From NCBI GenBank assembly GCA_946122785.1, contig CAMGYJ010000004.1, forward strand, positions 19,676,150-19,740,149: a stretch of 64,000 nt of DNA, read 5' to 3'. This document shows, piece after piece, positions 54,883 to 64,000 of the stretch; position 1 is the first letter of the stretch; every line of letters begins with the position of its first letter. Origin of the DNA: Linum tenue. Taxonomy: Eukaryota > Streptophyta > Magnoliopsida > Malpighiales > Linaceae. Position numbers and translations under genes: made by a program. Under the pieces are notes generated by a model, which did no database searches, had not been told where the DNA came from, and saw nothing but the letters and a program-made list of their open reading frames with translations.

Positions 54883-55909
54883 TGTCACGACCTTACTCTT
54901 GGTCGTGCGGCTTTAGCTCTCAATTTTGTTAGAGAACTAAGCAGCCTTCTCTCAAACTCACGCGTAAGCAAAGAAAGCAAGAAGAAAGACAAAGGAACTT
55001 GGGGGGAACTCTCTAGTGTGTATTACTCTAAAAAACATGGGATGGGTACCAATGAGGGAGATGACTCCTTATATAGACATCTCCACATACAAGGCATCAA
55101 TGACTAGGGGTGGACAACAGGAAACGGGTATTTGGGTATACCCATACCCGTCCCATTTTTTTAGAGCTACGGGTACCCAAATACCCGTAATATTTATAAC
55201 GGGATGGGACTTGGGATTGAAAATTTCAACATTGGGTACCCGCGGATTATCCTCTAATACCCATTTGGATAGTATGGGTACCCGTTATACCCAATACATA
55301 GCCATTAGTCACTAGCCATTAGCCATTCCCCATTTATTGTTTATTTCTTTTGTGTTGGGCTAGATATTTAGATTGACGTTGGGTTATCTATTGATAACTG
55401 CTTGAATTTTGTAATAGTCCTTGTTAAATGAAAGTGGTGGGTTGTGTTCCTGGTGGAGGCAGCATCATTTGCTGCAGGTGGCGGCTAATTTAGTTGTTTT
55501 TCAGGTTTTTTAAGTTTATTTAATTTTGTTACTCTTCGACGGGTATATACGGATAATTTGGGTACCCGTTAACCGTCTCGTACGGGTAATAGATACCCGT
55601 TTATCCATACAGGTTTGGGAAATGGGATGGATTATCCCCTTTAAATGGGAATGGGTACCCGTTCCGTCCCGTTTTCCACCCCTATCAATGACCCCTCATA
55701 ATGGTCTCTCTCATAACTACACCCATTAAGTCCCCCATAATGCACTCTCTTAATACCACCCATAATGTGGCTAATAAGTGCATAATAAAGCTCTTCATAA
55801 AGTGGATAATCCTAGAGGAATCTCTATGGTTCTAGTCTTCCATATAAGCCACATGTGCAGCCGCCATACTGTCACCTTGTTGGCGCCATGTCATCTACCA
55901 CATGTGACA
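54883..55909 (-). repeat. 5' LTR of truncated Ty3 element, interrupted by a MITE
   Basis: Bounded by TGTCAC...GTGACA. Removing the nested MITE and one TSD copy leaves about 440 bp. No 3' LTR was found to the left. Confidence 0.75.
55097..55692. mobile_element. hAT-type MITE with perfect 8-bp TSD
   Basis: TSD TCAATGAC at 55097-55104 and 55685-55692. Termini TAGGGGTGGACAACAGG and, inverted, ATAGGGGTGGAAAACGGG. The interior is full of GGGTACCCG and GGGTATACCC palindromes. Inserted in the Ty3 LTR, so younger than it. Confidence 0.88.
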
Positions 55910-56252
55910 ATACTTACACAAAATGGTTGTTCGTGCCTTACGAGGAAGCAGAAACCCAACCTAATCCTTTTTCCTTTATTGATTTGGATTAGAAATGGAT
56001 TTTGGTAACCCAACATATTAAAATCAATAATGTGGTTTGTTCGATAATTCTATTGAGGAATTTTACAATACTTTAAAACATTGGTGCTTTAGTTTTTTCT
56101 TTTATAGTACAACTTGAATTTGTACCTTTAACATTATGGTACAACTTCATATTGTACCTAACTTCAAGTTGTACCATAACATAAATGTACAAATTCCCTA
56201 ATAGTACAACCTGAACTTGTGCATGATTGAGAGATCAGATACAATGATATGT

Positions 56253-58588
56253 GTTAGTGACTCGCACGAAACTACACTGCGAATTAATCCCGCCTAGAGC
56301 CCAAGTTTTTAAACTCTATCGGGGTGCAGTATAGGGCAAGTATTTAATTGTCAAACCCGGGTCGGTCCATGTACCCCTACTTTAATAGCTTAAGTTGTTA
56401 TCTAGCAAATCGGTTTTCGGTTTAAAACTATGAAAACTACAAATGAAAACAAGCAAGTAAGGTAAAATGGGTGGAGAACTCTAAGTGAGGAGCTTCACTC
56501 GGGTGTTGCTTTCCACTAACCAACTACCAAGAACCATGGAATTGAATAAAGCGGCGTGTGACGAGGAAATTGTGACCCGTTGGAGGTGAAAAAATGGTTG
56601 GAAACCATTCTCCCAATCGCTAAACCAAGGTAGGGGGCAAAGGCTACAATTGTAGCCCTCTTGGCCCAAGCAATTTAGGGTTGACTTACCTTCTCCCTCA
56701 AACCAAGGGTTTGGACAGTATAATCACAATTAACCCAGATGTCTAATTCAAGCTTAGAGGTTTGCCCTTAATTAGCCTAGAATAGAAGGCATGGAATGCC
56801 GAAGGAAACCCATCTCTAAAAGAGCCTCTTAACCAAAGGAGGTCTCCTCTCTAAGCTAGGTTAGAATGGCAATTAGATTGATAGGCTTACACACAACACA
56901 ATCATTCATGAATAATACCTCAAACCTTAAATTAAACACCTCCATCACACAATCATTCAATCCACATAATCAATTACATGATAGGAGTTGGGGTTCAACA
57001 ACACCCAAGTGAAAAAGAAAACTACTACATGCTAGATAAAGGAAGAAGAAAGAAACCATCATTGTGATGCCTCCAACCCTCATTGTCCAATGCAGTCAAA
57101 ATCGCGATTTTGATCGTAAAATCGTAGGATTTTAAAATTTTACTTAGGAATTCCGATTCTGATTTTAATATAAAACCGGTGGACCTTAAAATAGTTCAAA
57201 ATCGGGATTAAAATCGTAAAAATCGTACCAAAATCGGGATTTTGATCTTATGTGAACAAAATAGGTAGTTTGAGCCAATTCAAAAGAAGCATATAACTAT
57301 TTCGATGGAAAGGGCAATGACGGGGATCTTCTCAGATATTTTTCCTATTTAAAGAACATTTGAAAAGGAAAAATAACCTAATTATAGGGTTCGTCAACCA
57401 CTTTCCCTTCCCCTTGTTTAACTCATCGGTAAAATAGTTGTCACAATATTGTAAGTATGAAAGAATTAACATCATTATTAACAAATTAATTGATTAATGA
57501 ATATATTTGTACCAAATCAATGACATTAAAATTATTATTGGAGTTCAGTTATTTTTAGTTTTAAATGATGCTTAGTAGACGATGTCGGAATACTATTTTG
57601 AGTTAACCTACCTAGACAGAACATGAAAAACAAGAGCCAAACCCCATGACTTCTATCCATTCCTCATAAATTATTTCGAGTTACACATTAAATAACAATT
57701 AAAATGATGATTTTGGAACATTAATCTTGAAAATTATCACTTTAAATGTTATATGTATTTGTGTTATTAATGAATTTATTAATATTATTATATGTTAATT
57801 TCTATGTGGTACTTAAAATCCTACGATTCTACGATTCGATTTTACGATTACGATTTTATCCCAGTTTTCGATTTTAGATAAAATCCCAATTTTGACTACA
57901 AGGACCTTGTGCTTGTAGAACTCCTCCTTGGGAGAGGATCTTCCAAAATCTTCACTTGGAGCAAACTCTAGCCTCTTCTCCCTCTTGGTTCGTCACTTTC
58001 TCTCTCTAGGGCTTCAAGAAGAAGGCTCTCCCCCTTTTGGGGCTCTCCCCTCTCTCTTCCTTTCAACTCACATTTTATACGGGGATCGGCCTCAGTTCAA
58101 GGCCGTGAACTCTTCAACGCGTCCGTGAAATTGGAGCGATGTGTCAAAACGCACCGCTTCACTCACAAGAGTTCACGGTTTGCACTCAAAGTTCACGGTC
58201 TTGTTGACCGTGAACTCGCCTTGCGTCACTAACTTCATAATTCGCACTAGACGCTTCGAGGTTCACGGTTTATGGCTTCAGTTCACGTCCATAGAAGACC
58301 GTGAACTTCAATGGGAAACCGTGAACATGGCCTGAAACCTGGACTCCTGCGCTTCACTGTTACGGGGAGTTTGTCACGGTGACTTTGGACTTTTCTTTGG
58401 TTTTTTTGCCCTTTTTCGACCTCCAATCGTCCCAAAACTCGTCCTCGACCCTTCCACAAGTGCTAGGACCTGAATGTATCAAAACAAGCACAACCTAGCT
58501 TGAAATATATCGAGGGACGATGAAATGCAAAGCCAAACTATCAAGAAATGAGGGGTAAAATGTGTACAATTAGGCCCGAATCAGTTAG
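56253..58588 (-). mobile_element. Solo LTR of Athila-like element, with nested MITE
   Basis: The LTR is 56258-58583 (TGATTCGGGCC...GCGAGTCA in minus orientation), flanked by GTTAG at 56253-56257 and 58584-58588. No internal sequence adjoins, so it arose by LTR-LTR recombination. It has clusters of GTTCACGG / CCGTGAAC (58098-58330) placed as the GCACGGCCGTGC clusters are in the other LTR family. Confidence 0.9.
57091..57900. mobile_element. MITE nested in solo LTR
   Basis: Inverted ends TGCAGTCAAAATCGCG and TGTAGTCAAAATTGGG. The subterminal regions repeat AAAATCG / CGATTTT many times (GATCGTAAAATCGTAGG; CCTACGATTCTACGATTCG). About 810 bp, AT-rich centre, no ORF. No clear TSD. Confidence 0.6.
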
Positions 58589-60089
58589 TGCCCTGCTAAC
58601 ATTAATTATTCGCATATATTATATACCATTGTTGTTTGATCTTCATCAACTCCCTATGTATGTTGCTCCGATATCATATCTGGTGAATAATCAAGCAGCC
58701 GATATGCGACTATCGATCTATTCCTGATGTGGTGTCCTTTCAATCAACTAATGTTGCTCCCTGGCTTCCTTCCTCCACATAAGACTTGCGTCAATAGCTC
58801 ATTTCACTTCCTTGCATGGATTGCCTCCTACTCCTTCTTCCGTTTTAGCAACGAAACTACTCTTACAAAGTCAAAGGGAAAAGGTTCACGTCTTTGTCAC
58901 TTGTCCTACAATGGGTACTAGCGTCTCAAGGCCACTACAATAGTATTATAATAAATACAATTATAATAGTATCTTTTTTCTCCGTTCTATGGATTTGGAT
59001 TTCATATACAAATTACAGTTGTATACCTAAACTTACTAGATTTTAATATTATTGCCTAAAATTAATTTTTGCATATAAGTCCTATAATATTAATGGAAAA
59101 TACATTTTAGTATCTAAAATTTTAATGGCTTACATTTTTATATCTAAAATTGGGGTATACTTTATAAGATTTCTATTCTGGTTAAGGGAACTTGTGGTAT
59201 GTCTAATGAGGTTTCTGATATGTTTTAAGAAACTTGTGGTATGCTTTAATAAACTCGTGGTAAGCTTTATGAGGCTTATGATCTGCTTTAGTGAACTTGT
59301 GGTCTTCTTTATGAGGTTTTGATCTGCTTATGAAACTTACGGTATGTTTAATGAGGTTCTCGTATGCTTCAGGAAACTTGTGTTATGCTTTATGAGGTTT
59401 ATAGCTTGCTTTCAGGGAACTTGTGGTATGATTTATAATGTTTTTTGTATGTTTTAGAGAACTTGTAGTATGCTTTAAGTTTTCTTATATGCTTTATGAA
59501 ACTTGTGGTCTGCTTTGGGTTTTCTTATAAGCTTTATGAATTTTGTGGTGTAGTGATGTTCTAGTATGCTTTATAAGCTTTCTAGTATTCTTTATGTTAT
59601 TTGTGGTGTGGTTTGTTGTATTTCTGGTATATATTTTATGGTACGCTTCATGATACGGGTAGCAAGACGCAAAACGTGCAATTATTGACTAGCGCCACAC
59701 GTGTGCCCCTCCCTTTACAAATCCGCATTAATTGTAGTCAACCCCTTGGAATAAAAAAATCATCAAAATAAGTTGCTATTGTCTGGAGCTAGTGTTAGCA
59801 TCATGCTAACAAATTAGGTGTTAGCATCATGCTAATAAATTAGGTATTAGCGCCCTAACATTGTCCACTGTGGAACAACCCTAGAATCGCTATGTTTAGG
59901 TCATTTATTTAGATGGTTGGGATGGACCAGATGGTTTTTATTAACAGTTGGATATGAAATCAGATGAACCACTCATATTTGATAGGTCCTTTAGCTCATT
60001 ATTTTAACGACAAAAAGAGTAAGAACAAGTTTTACAATGTAAACTAAGACCATCCATCCTTGATTTAGGGTTGAAAAGTAAGAACATGA
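58589..60089. other. AT-rich region containing a decayed minisatellite
   Basis: 59150-59640 repeats (AA)ACTTGTGGTATGCTTTA and TGAGGTTTATGATCTGC at 40-50-bp intervals, about 11 degenerate units. 59792-59860 has 26-bp units carrying GTTAGCATCATGCTAAC. No gene is seen. Confidence 0.5.
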
Positions 60090-60957
60090 TTCTATTGTGT
60101 TGATTGTGAGTTTAATATAATATTTGAGGTATTAATCATGAATGATTGGGTGTTGCTTGCTTTTATTGGGTCAAATTAACCTAGAAGGTGAAAATCTCTC
60201 TTTGGCCAATAGGGAGCTTAATCTCCTAGCCACTTGGATAACCCCTTTTGGGTTAATCTAGGGCCAAATCCTCAAGTATCGGAGTAGTACCATGATCCCA
60301 TCATGGTTGGTCGCTCTCCGCCGTCCAGATTAACTTCCGAGGGTTGGGTCTTGCAACCCTTAGTTGATTAGTTAAGAGGGCTAGATCGTCTAGCCTATTG
60401 TTGTCATCCTTAGTCGAAAGGTTAACAGAGTTAGTCTACTAACTTAATGCAATAATCCTTAATTGGTCAACTAAGAGAGTTATGGTTTCCTCGGTTTGTT
60501 TGATTAAGAGAGCTAGGCCTCCTAGCTTATTGTTGCAATCCTTAGCCAAGCGGTTAAGAGAGCTAGGTTCGCTAGCTTATTGTAGCAATCCTTGATTGAT
60601 CGACTAGGAGGGCTCGTTCCTAGCTTGTTGCACCCGCCTCGCGGTATATAAACATAGCCTTCACACTAGAGTTCAGTTCATTGATTCTTAGCACGAGACT
60701 AGGGGAGCAATACCCGGGTGAGGTCCTCTCATATAGAATTCCCTTCGATTTACTTTGCTTGTTTTTTCCATTTGTAGTTTTCTTAGTATTAAATCCAAAA
60801 ACGTTTGCTAGATAACAATCTAAGCGATTGAAGTAGGGGTACATAGACCGGCTCGGGTTTGACAATTAAAACATACTTGCCCTGTGCTGCACCCGGCTAG
60901 AGCTTAAAAACTTGGGCTCTAGTCGGGATTAATTCACGATGTATCTGTGGCGAGTCA
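60090..60957 (+). repeat. Athila-like LTR fragment (3' part)
   Basis: Aligns with the reverse complement of the left part of the solo LTR at 56258-56940, ending ...TGTGGCGAGTCA at 60957. The 5' part is missing and no PBS or TSD follows. It contains about five 50-bp tandem units (60355-60630: GTTAAGAGAGCTAGG...TTGCAATCC). Confidence 0.75.
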
Positions 60958-61158
60958 TAAATTTTTATGGTAAATTTATGTTTTGGTACCCAAATTTTAT
61001 TTTTTACAATTTAGTACTTAAACTTTCAAAAGTTTACAAATACATCCAATGTGTGGGTATGAGAAATTTTACATCACTAGTTATTGTTAAGAGTCAAGTT
61101 AAGGTAAGGATATGAGGTTTTTTTTCTTTCTTTCCGCCCTATCTTTCTTTTTTTTGGG

Positions 61159-61201
61159 GGGTGTATAGCTCAGTTGGTAGAGCATTGGGCTTTTAACCTA
61201 C
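61159..61201 (+). pseudogene. Truncated tRNA-Lys(UUU)-like sequence
   Basis: GGGTGTATAGCTCAGTTGG then TAGAGCATTGGGCTTTTAAC: acceptor 5' strand, a complete D-arm with a perfect A box, and an anticodon arm with TTT in a CTTTTAA loop. Similarity ends just after the anticodon stem; no T-arm or acceptor 3' strand matches. The text resembles plant mitochondrial tRNA-Lys (from memory), so it may be organelle-derived DNA, or the head of a tRNA-derived SINE (a weak B-box-like GACTCGATTCT lies at 61217). Confidence 0.65.
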
Positions 61202-62001
61202 ATAGTCAAAAAGTGACTCGATTCTAAGTTGACCCGACCTGTACAAGGTGAAAATATGATCTGATCCTAAACTGATCCTGTAGACAATTTGATCCAGTCG
61301 GCCGTCAGAGTCGGGGCGGGTCAGTGGGTATTTAGAGTCACACTTACACCCGTGCTAATTTTATTTTATTTTTTTGTAAAAGTGAAATTTATTTATTAAA
61401 ATAACGCTACACTTACTAATTTTCTTTCTCCTTCCTCTTGTACGTTTATCAATCTCTATGTTGGATTTGTGTGGTGTACTACTAATTGTCAACCCCAACT
61501 ACTAACTTAAATTTGATAAAATGATTATGTTAAAGAAATTTTTGAATGATTTGTTAGAACTTTTGGTAATGGATGTTATAAATTTAAAATTGAGTATGAT
61601 TAGTGAAAAATTCCGTTCTAAATTATTGTATTATATACAATATATGAACGTTTCTATCAACAATAAACCAACGGTTATATAATGGTCAACAACTGAACCA
61701 TAAATCACAAACTTTTCCGATTGAGTCGTACAATCCGGTTAAGGAAACAGAGATAGAGTTTTGTACGTATAAACCTTTAAGTATCCTAGCATAGCTAGAG
61801 AAGGGAATAATAACAAATTATAAGACATCCACACTAGAGGTCATTAGTTAGCACAAATTATAGTCAACGAATACGTTAAGTAGTAATAAAGAAGACGTAG
61901 GTAATATATATTCTGCAACCAAACCAAACCAAAAAACAAAACAAGTAATCGTACAATCCAAATCATCAAAACTCCTCATGATCGATCATTAAGCAACTCT
62001 A
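61202..62001. other. Spacer upstream of nsLTP gene 3
   Basis: No gene. 61215-61345 has CTGATCCTAAACTGATCC-like short repeats; the rest is promoter-proximal AT-rich DNA. Confidence 0.3.
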
Positions 62002-62010
62002 TATATATAA
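62002..62010 (+). promoter_or_regulatory. TATA box of nsLTP gene 3
   Basis: TATATATAA 103 nt before the ATG, similar spacing to nsLTP gene 1. Confidence 0.65.
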
Positions 62011-62112
62011 ACCCAAAAGCTAGCTAGCTAACCAACATCAGCCATCCGAAGTTATCAACAACAAAAACAGCTAGCAGCCATCCAAACCCAAAAAGTGAAA
62101 GATATTGAGAGA

Positions 62113-62616
62113 ATGAATCCTTCCACCAAGCTTATGATGATGGTGTTGAACACCATGGCCGTTTCTTGTCTGGTTTTCATGATCTGCCACTGCGCTACTG
62201 GGAGCAATGCAGCAGCTATCTCGTGCGAGGACGTGAAGCACAGTGCGAAGCCATGCCTGGATTACGCGAGAGGCAACGGCGACGAGAAGACTGTCCCGCC
62301 CAAGTGCTGCAACGGGATGCGAACCCTTTCCGACAAAGCAAAGACGGCTGAGGATAAGGAGGTAGCCTGCAAGTGCCTGAAGAAGATTTTCAAGACGCCT
62401 ATGCTGAACTTGGTGGAGAGCCGGTTGAACGTCATTCCTCAAAACTGCAGAGTCAACGTTCCTTTCAAGCTCTCCAAGAATCTTCAGTGTAAAGAGTACG
62501 TAAACTAGCTAGTTGAGTTCATTATATTGCTTTTTTTTGGGTTAATTAACTCGATCGTTACTATTATAGACTTCACCAAATCAATTAATTGCATATATAT
62601 TTGCAGCATCAAGTAA
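62113..62616 (+). CDS. Non-specific lipid transfer protein, type 1-like (two exons)
   Basis: The closest relative in the window of the gene at 30013-30552 (shared MN.S.KL..MMV, GNGDEKTVPP/GKGDQNTVPP, VNVPFKLS/VDVPFKLS). Exon 1 is 62113-62495, intron 62496-62606 (GA|GTACGT...TTTGCAG), exon 2 62607-62616 (CATCAAGTAA), giving 130 residues ending QCKDIK. The signal peptide runs about MNPSTKLMMMV...GSNAAA. Cysteines: C-X9-C-X16-CC-X19-CKC-X23-C-X13-C, identical spacing to gene 1 including the unusual X16. Start ATG 62113 is chosen by alignment; the open frame before it has no ATG. Reading through the intron would give a false ...EYVN end. Confidence 0.92.
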
Positions 62617-63218
62617 GCTCAACGACCTGCGCATTCATCACCCAGCAGTATCATTCATGACTACACTATTATTTCAATCCAATGGTCGGGTATTAATTCG
62701 TTGCTTTCTGTGCGGCTATATGTTAGGATGGATTTCTATCTTTTGTTTTCAAAATTTTGTTGTATGTTTCCGACTTATAAATGAGTAGCTAGCTGGTGCG
62801 AAAAGTTCTCTTCTTACTTATGTTTTTTCCCCCCTTCTTCTTACTTATGTTACTAAGAGATGGATCGAATTTACTTTTACATCTAAATTATATTAGTGAA
62901 TCTCAGTTCTCAATTGAAACTTGTTTACTATGTATTCTTACATTATTTTTTTTTTTTTATTTCAACGTTACAACCTCAACATCTAAATAACACAACTATA
63001 GGGACTCAATATACGAGCCTATGGGCTATGGGCCATGCCCACCATGGCTCTCTTCTTAATTCTTACAAAGAACGTACGTAAAAGCCCATAGTCTTGGCAA
63101 CCAGCCCAATTTCCATCATAGTTTAGACTTTAGAGTGTGCTCTGCTCCCTATTGCAAGAAACCAAAGTAGTTTCTACTTTCTAGTTCAAATAAAATTCAT
63201 CCAGTGGACACGTCTACT
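62617..63218. other. 3' flank of nsLTP gene 3
   Basis: 3' UTR-like sequence, then AT-rich spacer with a T run at 62949. No other gene. Confidence 0.3.
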
Positions 63219-63848
63219 CAGTGGCGGATACATGGTGCTTTAGGGGTGTCCCGGGACACCCCCTGAATTTTGGGAACACGATTATTCAACCCCCGGTAGT
63301 AATTTCGTATGGATAAACAAAATATAATTAGTAATCTGGGACACCCCTAAAATTTTAATAAATGATTATCTTACCCTCGATAGTAGTTTGCGTGATTAAA
63401 AAAAATATAAGTGGTACTCTGTGTTATTCAAATCTAGGACACTACTATTATTTAACATCTTCTCCATTAGGTTATAACTCATTTGTTGTTCTATTTTAAA
63501 CACTATGTAATGGTGAAAACGCGATTTCTTATCCCCAGGGGTACCCTAATTTGAATTGATTTTATGGTTACACTGCAAGTGTTGAAACAGTCTTTTCAAC
63601 TTTGAATTACATCATGAACAAGGTTAGAAATTGAATATGCGATCTAGTAGGATATACCGTTTGTTGAGCAGTGTACACACCAAATCTATCTTATATTTTT
63701 TTCGAAATATGAAAACACATCGTGACTTTTTGTCAACATTTATACTAATTGGATATTTTATTATTTATGTATTATTTAATTTAATTATTAATTTAATTTA
63801 ATTTTTGGAAGAGGACGCCCCTACAAAAAATTTCTGGATCCGCTCTAC
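63219..63848 (+). mobile_element. hAT-superfamily relic
   Basis: Left end CAGTGGCGGATACATGG and right end ...AAATTTCTGGATCCGC form the typical CAGTGGCGGATCCA hAT terminus. Inside, 63578-63632 encodes SVETVFSTLNYIMNKVRN then TGA, matching the hAT C-terminal dimerisation region (consensus-like SVERAFS...NRLRN). The right tip is mutated (GCTCTAC) and no 8-bp TSD is visible. Confidence 0.65.
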
Positions 63849-64000
63849 TCCTTGTCTCCTTGTATCTGGACTCTGGTCAACAAACCCAGAAGAGACCTTA
63901 GCTAGATTCATTCTTCTTTTCTCTCTGCTTATAACAATCAACAATAGGGTGATTATCCTTCTTGCAGAAAGAACGGAGTAGTGTCTTTAAATGCAACCGA
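63849..64000. other. Spacer
   Basis: No feature is seen at the right edge. Confidence 0.2.

Noticed and set aside
59150..59640. CRISPR-like repeat array
   Set aside because: Units are degenerate with no constant repeat and unique spacers, and the genome is a plant's; it is a decayed minisatellite.
62095..62112. Upstream extension of nsLTP gene 3
   Set aside because: The first codon is GTG. The paralogue alignment begins at ATG 62113.

Overview
This window is nuclear DNA of a flowering plant, probably a eudicot. The evidence is plant-type non-specific lipid transfer protein (nsLTP) genes with plant introns and TATA boxes, Ty1/copia and Athila-type Ty3/gypsy retrotransposons with tRNA-primed starts, Helitrons with CTAG termini, and many hAT- and Mutator-like non-autonomous elements. 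The species cannot be named from the sequence. Only three ordinary host genes are convincing; nearly everything else is transposon-derived, often nested. Many listed reading frames run through transposons or antisense to genes.

Layout. 1-4440: 3' part of an Athila-like Ty3 element carrying a roughly 3.1-kb near-perfect palindrome; it is inserted inside a Helitron helicase gene. 4441-9236 (minus): Helitron Rep-helicase pseudogene. 10791-12652 (minus): a seven-exon RPA/OB-fold gene, probably the Helitron's RPA partner, with one nonsense codon. 13465-18830 (minus): complete non-autonomous Ty3 element (TSD GAAGC) with one acidic 403-codon ORF. 18831-23381: AT-rich sequence, a 0.58-kb tandem repeat, and a Helitron 3' end. 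23442-28259 (plus): complete but decayed Ty1/copia (TSD GTAAA). 29743: another Helitron 3' end.

30013-30552 (minus), 41883-42422 (plus) and 62113-62616 (plus): three nsLTP genes, all with a short intron just before the stop and a 10-13-nt last coding exon. Between the first two lie a 1.2-kb foldback element (33457-34655) and a very young copia derivative (35486-41584, TSD CTGTC, minus) whose pol is ruined and whose 5' half is repeat-rich non-coding DNA.

42605-52046: a patchwork of hAT-like MITEs, Helitron ends, a non-autonomous Helitron (about 48594-50144) and a long-TIR Pack-MULE-like element. 52440-55909: a LINE RNase H relic and a truncated Ty3 element whose LTR holds a hAT MITE with a perfect 8-bp TSD. 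56258-58583: solo LTR (TSD GTTAG) with a nested MITE. 60090-60957: fragment of a related LTR. 61159-61201: a truncated tRNA-Lys(UUU)-like sequence. 63219-63848: a hAT relic.

The least expected signals are: an RNA hairpin conserved about 40 nt after the ORF stop in two different Athila-type elements, with one compensatory base pair; the palindromic element; clusters of the 12-bp palindrome GCACGGCCGTGC in LTRs; and a recently moved copia element that cannot have encoded its own pol. All repeat boundaries, counts and divergences were read by eye.
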